Source of the DNA: [Scytonema hofmanni] UTEX 2349
GTDB taxonomy: Bacteria > Cyanobacteriota > Cyanobacteriia > Cyanobacteriales > Nostocaceae
NCBI RefSeq assembly: GCF_000582685.1
Contig: NZ_KK073768.1
Span: forward strand, 1,117,195 to 1,181,194
Length of the DNA stretch: 64,000 nucleotides
Reading direction: 5' to 3'
Part shown: positions 33,271 through 42,374 of the stretch, piece by piece
Position numbering within the stretch: the stretch's first letter is position 1
Layout of the letters: every line of letters starts with the position of its first letter
Notes under the pieces: model-generated
Databases searched by the model: none
What the model saw: the letters and a program-made list of their open reading frames with translations, nothing else
What the model was told of the DNA's origin: nothing
Translations under genes and position numbers: made by a program

Positions 33271-35757
33271 ATGAGAACTATTGCATTTCTATATGCGATC
33301 GCTACAGGATTGTTAGCTACTGGAATCTTTTTACCAGTTGTTGCTCAGGTGACATCTGACGGTACAACTAACACCATTGTCAACCAAAGTGGGAATAATT
33401 TTAATATTCTTAATGGTATTGAAAAAGCTAATAACTTATTTCATAGTTTCAGTAATTTTTCTTTGCCTACTGGTAGTTCGGCAACTTTTGATTTAACTAA
33501 CACGCCAAATATTACAACTATCTTCAGTCGGGTTACGGGTGGAAATGTTTCCGATATTAACGGATTAATTCAAACTCTCAACGGTAATTATCCTGTGAGT
33601 TTGTTTTTGATGAATCCCGCAGGAATTGTGTTTCGGGAAAATGCTCAATTGAATATTGGCGGATCGTTTATCAGCACAACTGCCAACAGCATCAAATTTG
33701 CCGATGGTGTTGAGTTTGGCGCCATTAATTCGCAATCTGCCCCCTTGTTGAGTATTAATGTTCCTATTGGTTTGCAAATGGGCAACAATCCTGCACCGAT
33801 TACTGTCCAAGGCACAGGACACCGCTTGAGTAATCCTGGTGGACTGCCCCTTGTCACTCAAAATCCGAGTGTTACAGAATTGCGGGTACAGCCTGGAAAA
33901 ACTCTAGCTTTGGTGGGTGGCAATCTGAATCTGAATGGGGCAACTCTAACCGCCAAGCGAGGACAAGTAGAATTAGGCAGTGTAAGTGGTGCAGGGTTGG
34001 TTAGTTTGATACCAACTGCACAGGGGTATACTTTGGGATATGAAAATGGGCAAAACTTTGGTGATATTCAGCTTACACAGCGATCGCTATTAGATATAAG
34101 CGGGGTAAATGCAGGTTCCGTCCAAATTCAAGGTAGGCAAATTCAATTTACCGATGGCTCTCTGGTACTGGCGCGAAATTTCGGCAATCTCCCCGGTGGT
34201 GACATTCGCCTTCAGGCTACAGAGGCGATTGATCTGATTGGCAGAACAGCTGATACCACAATTCCGAGTGGGGTGCGTACTGAAGCTGTGGGTATCGCAG
34301 CTAGTGGGAACATCAGTGTAATTACTCCCCGTCTTACCCTTCAGGTAGGAGGGGGGTTGAATAGCATTTCAGTTGGAGTGGCTCCCAGTGGCAATATCCA
34401 CATTGATGCAACAGCGATTGAACTATCTGGCTTCTCACCAATCAATCCAAATAGCGTTAGTAGTCTTTCTACTTCTGGTTATGGTTCTGGGAATACTGGC
34501 GATATCTCCGTCAATGCCAATAGTTTACTGGTGTCAAATGGTGGATCACTCATTTCAGCTACATTTGGTAGTGGCTCCAGTGGTAAAGTGACGATTCGCA
34601 CCAATCACACCACTGTCATGGGAGAAAGCCCCTCTGGACTATATAGCAACATTAGCTCAATTACTTTTGCGACCGGAAACGCCAAAACTTTGACCTTAGA
34701 TACCGCCAAATTGCAAATTCTGGATGGGGGAGCAGTTGGGGCAACCACATTTTTTGCAGGTAATGGGGGAGATATAAGCATTAACGCCACGGAATCCATC
34801 GAAATTAGCGGTCGCAGTCGAAGCAATAACAGCAGTATCAACTCGTCTAGCATTCTACTATCTCCACTACTGCGGCAGAAATTCCATCTACCGGATAAAC
34901 TCACGGCAAATGCGGGTAATGTGAGCATCACCACGCCGAATCTGACGGTGAGAGATGGCGGAACAGTCAGTGTCACTAGTCAAGGTAGCGGCAATGGTGG
35001 CAGTCTCAAGATCACAGCCAATACCATCCGCTTAGACCGTCAAGGAAGTATCCAGGCACAAACAGAATCAGGTAATGGAGGTAATATCGACTTACAAGTT
35101 GGGAACTTATTGCTGCTGCGTCACAAGAGCGCGATCGCAGCAACAGCAGGCGATAATGGTGATGGAGGTAATATAAACATTAATGCACCCATCATCGCTG
35201 GATTAGAAGACAGTGACATTATTGCTAATGCTATTAAAGGCAGGGGGGGCAATATTCAAATCACAACTCAAGGCATCTTTGGACTAAAATTTCGTGACCA
35301 ACTCACCCCTGACAATGATATTACGGTGAGTTCGCAGTTAGGTGTCAATGGGAATGTGCAAATCAATACCATTGGTGTTGATCCTAATTCTGGCTTAGTC
35401 GAACTACCAGCAAATGTAACAGACCCATCACAGCAAATTGCCACAGGGTGCGCGAGTAATCAAGGGAGCAGTTTTGTAGCAACAGGAAGGGGTGGTGTGC
35501 CGCAAAATCCCACTCAAGAAGTGAGGAGCGATCGCACTTGGTCTGACACCCGCGATATCTCTGCATTCAGGAAAATCGGGGAAGTCACCGCACAAATACC
35601 TGAATCTCCAGAAACTCTGGTTCAAGCTACAAGTTGGCATCGCAACGCACAAGGCAAAATCGAATTAATTGCAGATAAATCTCCTACTCAGGCGCAACAA
35701 CCATTAACCTGTGCTGCGGTTCCTAAAAGTTCATTCATGTTATTAACCATGCCCTAA
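33271..35757 (+). CDS. TpsA-like filamentous haemagglutinin protein, copy 1
   Basis: An 828-residue secreted protein. The signal peptide covers about 1-27 (ending PVVAQ). The TPS domain (about 28-270) has GNNFNILNGIEKANNLFHSFSNFSLP, NITTIFSRVTGGN, VSLFLMNPAGIVFREN and LNIGGSF. A repetitive beta-helix follows (many GNGG, GNI and DGG turns). The conserved C-terminal tail has SSFVATGRGGVPQNP, RSDRTWSDTRD and ATSWHRNAQGKIEL. Its signal peptide lacks the dispersed-repeat insertion found in copies 2-4. It is likely exported by the TpsB at 30520 and displayed or released as a beta-helix; the target is unknown. Confidence 0.92.
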   Translation: MRTIAFLYAIATGLLATGIFLPVVAQVTSDGTTNTIVNQSGNNFNILNGIEKANNLFHSFSNFSLPTGSSATFDLTNTPNITTIFSRVTGGNVSDINGLIQTLNGNYPVSLFLMNPAGIVFRENAQLNIGGSFISTTANSIKFADGVEFGAINSQSAPLLSINVPIGLQMGNNPAPITVQGTGHRLSNPGGLPLVTQNPSVTELRVQPGKTLALVGGNLNLNGATLTAKRGQVELGSVSGAGLVSLIPTAQGYTLGYENGQNFGDIQLTQRSLLDISGVNAGSVQIQGRQIQFTDGSLVLARNFGNLPGGDIRLQATEAIDLIGRTADTTIPSGVRTEAVGIAASGNISVITPRLTLQVGGGLNSISVGVAPSGNIHIDATAIELSGFSPINPNSVSSLSTSGYGSGNTGDISVNANSLLVSNGGSLISATFGSGSSGKVTIRTNHTTVMGESPSGLYSNISSITFATGNAKTLTLDTAKLQILDGGAVGATTFFAGNGGDISINATESIEISGRSRSNNSSINSSSILLSPLLRQKFHLPDKLTANAGNVSITTPNLTVRDGGTVSVTSQGSGNGGSLKITANTIRLDRQGSIQAQTESGNGGNIDLQVGNLLLLRHKSAIAATAGDNGDGGNININAPIIAGLEDSDIIANAIKGRGGNIQITTQGIFGLKFRDQLTPDNDITVSSQLGVNGNVQINTIGVDPNSGLVELPANVTDPSQQIATGCASNQGSSFVATGRGGVPQNPTQEVRSDRTWSDTRDISAFRKIGEVTAQIPESPETLVQATSWHRNAQGKIELIADKSPTQAQQPLTCAAVPKSSFMLLTMP

Positions 35758-35800
35758 AAGGGAACTCTAACTTGACATCAGTTAAAGGAAGTTTTTGGTG

Positions 35801-38296
35801 ATGAGAGTCGTACCCTTTGTATTTCTTTTAACAAGCGGGTTATTATCTCCAGGGATAATGCTAATGGCGATACTCCTTTGGAGTGGCTGCGCCAACGCTC
35901 AAGTGACATCCGATGGTACAACTAATACCACTGTCAACCCAAGCGGTAATAATTTTAATATTCTTAACGGTATAGAAAAAGGTAATAATTTATTTCACAG
36001 TTTCAGTAATTTTTCTGTGCCTACAGATGCTTGGGCGACTTTTGATTTAACCAACACACCAAATATTACAACTATATTTAGTCGGGTGACTGGTGGAAAT
36101 GTTTCTAATATTAATGGTTTAATTCAGACTATTAAAAACACCAATCCCGTGAGCCTGTTTCTGGTCAACCCCAGTGGAATTGTGTTTGGAGCCAATGCCA
36201 GCTTAAATATTGGGGGGTCATTTATTGGTACAACTGCTGACAGCGTATTATTTGCAGACGGGTTTAAGTTTAATGCCACCAATGCCACACCACTACCCTT
36301 ATTAACTATGAGTGTACCTGTTGGCTTACAATTTGGCAGCAATCCAGGAGCGATTGCGGTTCAAGGGTCAGGACACAATGCCCGATTAGGCGACTCACTC
36401 CAGGTTTCTGGACTGAACCTTGGTGCAAGAGGATTACAGTTGCAACCTGGAAAAACATTAGCATTGCTGGGTGGGAATGTTGCCTTGGAAGGAGGGTTGC
36501 TCTCTGCACCAGGAGGACTGATAGAACTGGGTAGCATCACTAGCTCAAGCGTTGCCCTCAATTCCATCCCTCAAGGATTTGCCTTCAGCTATCCCAATAC
36601 TGCAAACTTTGGCAATATTCAAATAACCCAACGAGCTTTAGCATCTACACGCGACCTTAGTAGTGAAAGTGGAGGAGCAATCCAAATTCAGGGGAAACAA
36701 GTCAGTATCCGAGATGGTTCGCTGATATTAGTACAAAATCGCAGCAACCAAACTGCTGGTAATATTGCCATCAATGCCACAGAGTCCCTCCAAATTATCG
36801 GCAAGTCTCCTAATTTTCAGAGTTCCAGCAGTTTAATTAATGAAACTATATCCTCCGGTGCGGCTGGGAATATTACCATTACCACCCCACACTTGAGTGT
36901 TGATGGGGGTGGGTATATTTTCAACCGTACCTTTAGCGCAGCGCCGGGTGGCAATATTGCAATCAATGCCGATCAAATACAAGTCAATGGTTTTGCATTT
37001 GGCGATCCTTTTCCTTTCCGAGCAGTCAGCCAGATATTAGCTGCTTCCTATGGGACTGGAAAAGGTGGGAATATTGCCATCTCCACTCAAAATCTGTCTA
37101 TTTTAGCTGGCGGGAATATAGCAGCAAGACCCTATGCTTCTGGCAACGGCGGCGATCTCATCGTGAAGGCAGATACGATTGAGGTGACAAATGAGGGAGC
37201 GCCAAAGGGTTTTTATTTTGCTCTGTTGTCTACTGCCACATTCGGGTCTGGTAATGCAGGGGATTTGAAAATTGATACCCGCACACTGTCGGTTCAAGCT
37301 GGTGGCAGAGTGTCAGCTTCTAGCATAGGGTTTGCTGGCAATGCAGGTTCACTGACTATTAATGCGTCTGATTCGATTGATGTGAATGGTGTAAAAGATG
37401 CAGAAAATCCCAGCTATATTGGTACAGCTGTTCGTCCTGTTGGTGGAGTTTCCAGGGCTATTTCAGGTAACACCACGATTAACACCTCAGTGCTTAACAT
37501 TAGCAATGGTGCAACAGTTTTTGTCCAAAACCTTGGCTCCGGTAAAGCTGGTACTCTGAACATTCAGGCGAACACCCTACGACTTGATAATGGTGCAAGC
37601 ATTTCCGCATCAACAAAAGCAGGTGGTGGTGGTAACACTAATTTACAACTGCGGGATCTACTACTGATGCGTCGTGCCAGTTTCATTAATGCAGAAGCAG
37701 GGGGCAGTGGCAATGGTGGCAATATTACGCTTAATGCTCCGAACATCGTGGGTTTAGAAAACAGTGACATTATTGCCAATGCAGTTGAAGGAAAGGGCGG
37801 CAATATTCAAATTGCTACTCAGGGAATTATCGGCTTAGAGTACCGTAATCTCCTCAATCCTAGAGAAGTTTCTAGCAATGACATTACCGCTAGTTCACAA
37901 TTCAATGTCAGTGGCACAGTCCAAATTAATAACATCGGTGTTGACCCCAATTCTGGTTTAGTGGAATTACCGACGAATGTTACTGAGTCATCCCAGCAAA
38001 TTGCTACAGGTTGTTCCAATAATACTGATAGTAGTTTTGTGGCAACGGGACGGGGTGGTATGCCGCAAAATCCCACTCAAGAAGTAAGGAGCGATCGCAC
38101 CTGGTCTGACACCCGCGATATTTCTGCATATCGCAAAACACAAGCTTTACAAGCCCAAATATCAGCACCAAGAGAAGCTCTCATCCAAGCTACTTCCTGG
38201 CATCGTAACGCTCAGGGCAAAATTGAGTTAGTTGCTGATATTGCTACTGCAAATGTACAACAACCATTAACCTGTGCTGCTGCTACCAAAAATTAA
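35801..38296 (+). CDS. TpsA-like filamentous haemagglutinin protein, copy 2
   Basis: An 831-residue paralogue of the preceding gene, about 44 bases after its stop, from ATG 35801. The TPS domain is closely alike (GNNFNILNGIEKGNNLFHSF, NITTIFSRVTGGN, NPSGIVFGAN), while the middle beta-helix differs greatly. The C-terminal tail is again nearly identical (QIATGCSNN, RTWSDTRDISAYRK, WHRNAQGKIELVADI). The signal peptide contains residues encoded by a dispersed repeat at 35866-35898 (AILLWSGCANA). The conserved ends and diverged middle suggest that the array evolves by recombination. Confidence 0.92.
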   Translation: MRVVPFVFLLTSGLLSPGIMLMAILLWSGCANAQVTSDGTTNTTVNPSGNNFNILNGIEKGNNLFHSFSNFSVPTDAWATFDLTNTPNITTIFSRVTGGNVSNINGLIQTIKNTNPVSLFLVNPSGIVFGANASLNIGGSFIGTTADSVLFADGFKFNATNATPLPLLTMSVPVGLQFGSNPGAIAVQGSGHNARLGDSLQVSGLNLGARGLQLQPGKTLALLGGNVALEGGLLSAPGGLIELGSITSSSVALNSIPQGFAFSYPNTANFGNIQITQRALASTRDLSSESGGAIQIQGKQVSIRDGSLILVQNRSNQTAGNIAINATESLQIIGKSPNFQSSSSLINETISSGAAGNITITTPHLSVDGGGYIFNRTFSAAPGGNIAINADQIQVNGFAFGDPFPFRAVSQILAASYGTGKGGNIAISTQNLSILAGGNIAARPYASGNGGDLIVKADTIEVTNEGAPKGFYFALLSTATFGSGNAGDLKIDTRTLSVQAGGRVSASSIGFAGNAGSLTINASDSIDVNGVKDAENPSYIGTAVRPVGGVSRAISGNTTINTSVLNISNGATVFVQNLGSGKAGTLNIQANTLRLDNGASISASTKAGGGGNTNLQLRDLLLMRRASFINAEAGGSGNGGNITLNAPNIVGLENSDIIANAVEGKGGNIQIATQGIIGLEYRNLLNPREVSSNDITASSQFNVSGTVQINNIGVDPNSGLVELPTNVTESSQQIATGCSNNTDSSFVATGRGGMPQNPTQEVRSDRTWSDTRDISAYRKTQALQAQISAPREALIQATSWHRNAQGKIELVADIATANVQQPLTCAAATKN
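35866..35898. repeat. small dispersed repeat inside signal-peptide codons, copy 2
   Basis: GGCGATACTCCTTTGGAGTG followed by GCTGCGCCAACGC. It encodes AILLWSGCANA in frame. Related to 18971-19004. Confidence 0.75.
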
Positions 38297-38361
38297 TCAT
38301 GTTATCAATAATGCTCTAAAGGGAACACTAACTTGAAATTAGGTTAACCAAGTTTTTTGTT

Positions 38362-40839
38362 ATGAGAGTCTTAGCTTTTCTATTTATATTCACAACTGGG
38401 TTATTCACTCCAGGGATGATGCTAATGGCGATACTCCTTTGGAGTGGCTGCGCCAACGCTCAGGTGACATCCGATGGCACAACTAACACCATTGTCAATC
38501 CAACTGGTAATAATTTTAATATTCTTAACGGGATTGAAAAAGGTAATAATTTATTTCATAGTTTCAGTAATTTCTCTGTGCCTACGGGTGGTTCAGCGAC
38601 TTTTGATTTAACCAACACGCCAAATATTACAACTATATTTAGTCGGGTTACGGGTGGAAATGTTTCCCATATTGATGGTTTAATTCAAGCCAACGGTAGT
38701 GCTAATCTATTTTTGCTTAATCCCAAGGGCATCATCTTTGGACAAAATGCCAGCTTAAATATTGGGGGTTCATTTATTGCTACAACCGCCGAAAGTATCA
38801 AATTTGCTGATGGCGCTGAGTTTAAGGCGATTAGTTCCCAAGCTCCCCCATTGTTGAGTATTAATGTTCCCATTGGTTTACAACTAGGTAGCAATCCTGG
38901 AGCGTTGGCAGTTCAAGGCACAGGACATACCTTAACACTTAACAATGGTCGGACTCCTATCACTCGCACTCCTAGTCCCACACAACTACGGGTACAGCCT
39001 GGAAAAACTCTGGCGTTGCTTGGTGGTACTCTAAATTTGCATGGGGCAACTCTGACTGCCGAACAAGGACGGATTGAATTGGGTAGTTTGGGCGACGCAG
39101 GGTTAGTTAGCCTCGTGCCAACCACTCAGGGTTATACACTGGGGTATAGCAACGGGCAAAGCTTTGGTGACATTCAACTTGAAAAGAAATCTCTACTAGA
39201 TGTCAGTGGGGTAAATGCAGGTTCCGTGCAGGTGCAGGGTAAACACATTCAACTTACCGATAGCTCCCTAGTATTAGCACAAAATCTCGGTAATCTTCCT
39301 GGTGGGAATGTACATCTGCAAGCATCAGCAGGAATCGATGTGACTGGTACACTCAGCGGAATTCGCAGTGAAACCTTAGGCATTGGAACAAGTGGGAACA
39401 TCAGCGTCATTACTCCCCGATTCAGCCTTCAGCAGGGAGCAGCATTAAACAACATTACTTTTGGAACAGCTACCAGTGGCAATGTCCAGGTTGATGCCTC
39501 AGTGCTGGAGATATCTGGCTTCTCGCCCATCAGTTCAACTGGTAGCGTGATTAACACCAGTACCTTCGGTTCTGGAAGTGCAGGTAATGTCTTCGTGAAT
39601 GGCGATAGTTTACTAGTATCCGATGGTGCAGGGCTGTCTTCAATATCCCGTGGTAGCGGTGACAGTGGTCAAGTTGTCATTCGCAACATGGATACTACCG
39701 TCAGGGGAAGCAACTCGGCACCTATGGGTACTAGGATTAGCTCAACTGCCTTCAGTACAGGAAACGCTAAAACCATAACATTGGATACAGCCAGGTTGTA
39801 TCTGCGAGATGGGGGAGCAATTACCGCAAGTTCGTTTTCTGCCGGTCATGGCGGAGATATCAGGATAAATGCCATAGAATCCATCCAAATTATTGGCAGT
39901 AATCAAGTAATAAATAATAGCGGCATCCCCAATAGCGGCATCACCTCGTCCGTCCTGAGCCTAGACCCAACATTACAGAAGCGATTCAATGTATTCTATG
40001 GTACACCTATAGGTAGTGCAGGTACTGTGAGCATCACGACACCAAACCTGACGCTCAAGGATGGCGGGGCTGTGAGCGTTACCAATGATGGTAGTGGCAA
40101 TGGTGGTAGTATCAACCTCACCGCAGATAGTATTCAATTAAAGAATCAAGCTTTAATCCAAGCAAAGACTGCATCTGGTGATGGAGGTAACATCAGTTTA
40201 GGAGTTGGCAAGTTATTGCAGCTGCGCGACAATAGCCAAATCACTGCCACCGCAGGCGGTAATGGTAATGGCGGTAATGTTAACATCAATTCGCCCATCA
40301 TTGTGGGATTAGAAAACAGTGATATTATTGCCAACGCAGTCCGAGGACGTGGCGGTAATATTCAAATCACTACACAAGGAATTATCGGCTTACAATATCG
40401 TCCACAACTGACTGCTGAAAACGATATTACTGCTAGTTCGCAGTTTGGTGTTAGTGGTATAGTGCAAGTTAACAATATCGGTATTGACCCCAATTCTGGC
40501 TTGATAGAATTGCCTACCAATCTGACAGACTCATCCCAACAAATTGCCACAGGCTGTTCTGCCAATCAAAGTAGTAGTTTTGTCGCTACAGGGCGAGGTG
40601 GTGTGCCGCAAAATCCAAATCAAGAAGTGAGGAGCGATCGCACTTGGTCTGATATCCGCAATCTGACTGCATACCGCAAAATACAAGCTTTACAAGCCCA
40701 AATATCAGCACCAAGAGAAACTCTCATCCAAGCTACTTCCTGGCATCGTAACGCTCAGGGCAAAATTGAGTTAGTTGCTGATATTGCTACTGCCAATGTA
40801 CAACAACCATTAACCTGTGCTGCTGTTAGCAAAAATTAA
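38362..40839 (+). CDS. TpsA-like filamentous haemagglutinin protein, copy 3
   Basis: An 825-residue paralogue with signal peptide MRVLAFLFIFTTGLF..., carrying the same dispersed-repeat-encoded segment (38427-38459). The TPS domain and tail match the other copies. Its beta-helix is closest to copy 1 (shared blocks such as LLSINVPIGLQ, VQPGKTLALLGG and GLVSLVPTTQGYTLGY). The spacer before it is a near copy of the spacers before copies 2 and 4. A secreted surface protein is predicted; the ligand is unknown. Confidence 0.92.
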   Translation: MRVLAFLFIFTTGLFTPGMMLMAILLWSGCANAQVTSDGTTNTIVNPTGNNFNILNGIEKGNNLFHSFSNFSVPTGGSATFDLTNTPNITTIFSRVTGGNVSHIDGLIQANGSANLFLLNPKGIIFGQNASLNIGGSFIATTAESIKFADGAEFKAISSQAPPLLSINVPIGLQLGSNPGALAVQGTGHTLTLNNGRTPITRTPSPTQLRVQPGKTLALLGGTLNLHGATLTAEQGRIELGSLGDAGLVSLVPTTQGYTLGYSNGQSFGDIQLEKKSLLDVSGVNAGSVQVQGKHIQLTDSSLVLAQNLGNLPGGNVHLQASAGIDVTGTLSGIRSETLGIGTSGNISVITPRFSLQQGAALNNITFGTATSGNVQVDASVLEISGFSPISSTGSVINTSTFGSGSAGNVFVNGDSLLVSDGAGLSSISRGSGDSGQVVIRNMDTTVRGSNSAPMGTRISSTAFSTGNAKTITLDTARLYLRDGGAITASSFSAGHGGDIRINAIESIQIIGSNQVINNSGIPNSGITSSVLSLDPTLQKRFNVFYGTPIGSAGTVSITTPNLTLKDGGAVSVTNDGSGNGGSINLTADSIQLKNQALIQAKTASGDGGNISLGVGKLLQLRDNSQITATAGGNGNGGNVNINSPIIVGLENSDIIANAVRGRGGNIQITTQGIIGLQYRPQLTAENDITASSQFGVSGIVQVNNIGIDPNSGLIELPTNLTDSSQQIATGCSANQSSSFVATGRGGVPQNPNQEVRSDRTWSDIRNLTAYRKIQALQAQISAPRETLIQATSWHRNAQGKIELVADIATANVQQPLTCAAVSKN
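38427..38459. repeat. small dispersed repeat inside signal-peptide codons, copy 3
   Basis: Same sequence as at 35866-35898 and again in frame within the signal-peptide region. Confidence 0.75.
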
Positions 40840-40905
40840 TCATGTTATCAATAATGCCTTGAACGGGAACTATAACTTGAAATCAGGTTAAGGAAGTTTT
40901 TCGTG

Positions 40906-42237
40906 ATGAGAGTCCTAGCTTTTCTATTTATATTCACAACTGGGTTATTCACTCCAGGAATGATACTAAGCGCGATACTCCTTTGGAGTGGCTGCGCCAA
41001 CGCACAAGTGACATCCGATGGTACAATTAACACCGTTGTCAACCCAAATGGTAATAATTTTAATATTCTTAACGGGATTGAAAAAGGGAATAATTTATTT
41101 CACAGCTTCAGTAATTTCTCTGTGCCTACAGGTGGTTCAGCGACTTTTGATTTAATTAACACGCCAAATATTAAAACCATATTTAGCCGGGTTACAGGTG
41201 GAAATGTTTCCGATATTCAGGGATTAATTCAAACTCTTCACGGTAATTATTCTGTGAGTTTGTTTTTGATGAATCCTGCGGGGATTGTCTTTGGTAAAGA
41301 TGCCGCATTGAATATTGGCGGCTCCTTTGTGGGGACGACAGCGAATAGTATTAAGTTTGCCGATGGAGTTGAATTTAGTGCAGTGAATTCGAGTAATCAG
41401 CCGTTGTTAACAATGAGTGTACCCATCGGTTTGCAAATGGGGCAAAATCCGGGAGCTATCGCTGTCAAAAATACAGGACACCGCTTGATTGAAGGAAATG
41501 GCCCGCTTGAGATGGGAGCAACTCCCAGTGGCTTACAAGTTGACATAGGCAAAACCCTAGCACTTGTGGGGGGAAACTTGATTTTAGATGGTGGCATTCT
41601 GACAGCACCTTCAGGTCACCTAGAACTTGGTAGCGTTGAAGATGGAACCGTTAATCTCAACACAGTATCCCCTAGCGGTAATTTTGACTACAGCACTTTT
41701 CAAAAGTTCGGCGATATTCGGTTTTCGCATCAAGCCCTTGCTAACGCCAGTGGTGCGCCAGCCGGTTCAATTCACCTCCAAGGCAGAAATATTAGCGTGA
41801 ATGAGGGTTCTGTGGCATTGTTAACTAACCAGGAAAATCAAGTTTCTGGGGATCTTAAGGTCAATGCTAGCGATTCCTTGGAACTACGGAGAGTGGGCAA
41901 CAATGGATTTTCCCAAAGCCTTTTGATCACGAATGCGATCGCCGGTGTTGGTGGTAATCTGCTGATTAGTGCACCACGATTACTACTCGAAGATGGAGCA
42001 GAAATTAAGACCCGTACTTTTGCAGATAGAATAGGAGGAAATATATCCGTCGCGGCGGATTCGATTCAGATTTATGGGTTTTCATCGCTCAAACCCGCCA
42101 CAAGTCACAGTCAAATCATTTCCGATACCGTGGGGCAAGGACGGGCAGGTGATGTTCAAGTCACGACACGGCAATTGAGAATGCACCCTCTGGACATATT
42201 GAACTCGGTAGCGCCAGTAATGGGACAGTTAATCTAA
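40906..42237 (+). CDS. TpsA-like protein, copy 4, N-terminal part (frame broken)
   Basis: 443 residues from ATG 40906 with signal peptide, TPS domain (GNNFNILNGIEKGNNLF, FSRVTGGN, NPAGIVFGKD) and the first part of a beta-helix. At about 42175-42183 the natural frame is lost, and the last 18 residues (MHPLDILNSVAPVMGQLI) are out-of-frame readings. The DNA there continues in another frame as APSGHIELGSASNGTVN, which repeats a segment found earlier in this same gene (TAPSGHLELGSVEDGTVN). So an N-terminal part has been fused out of frame to the interior of a related gene. The product may still be secreted, as it keeps the TPS domain. Confidence 0.75.
   Translation: MRVLAFLFIFTTGLFTPGMILSAILLWSGCANAQVTSDGTINTVVNPNGNNFNILNGIEKGNNLFHSFSNFSVPTGGSATFDLINTPNIKTIFSRVTGGNVSDIQGLIQTLHGNYSVSLFLMNPAGIVFGKDAALNIGGSFVGTTANSIKFADGVEFSAVNSSNQPLLTMSVPIGLQMGQNPGAIAVKNTGHRLIEGNGPLEMGATPSGLQVDIGKTLALVGGNLILDGGILTAPSGHLELGSVEDGTVNLNTVSPSGNFDYSTFQKFGDIRFSHQALANASGAPAGSIHLQGRNISVNEGSVALLTNQENQVSGDLKVNASDSLELRRVGNNGFSQSLLITNAIAGVGGNLLISAPRLLLEDGAEIKTRTFADRIGGNISVAADSIQIYGFSSLKPATSHSQIISDTVGQGRAGDVQVTTRQLRMHPLDILNSVAPVMGQLI
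40971..41003. repeat. small dispersed repeat inside signal-peptide codons, copy 4
   Basis: CGCGATACTCCTTTGGAGTG followed by GCTGCGCCAACGC, in frame as AILLWSGCANA. It differs at its first bases from the other two. Confidence 0.75.
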
Positions 42238-42374
42238 ACACCTCCTCTCCTAGTTGGAGTTTTGATTATGGCAATATAAAGCAATTTAGTAATATTCAGC
42301 TTTCGCATCAATCCCTTATCGATACCAGTGGTACTCCTGCGGGTTCTATTCACTTCCAGGGTCGAAATATTAGC

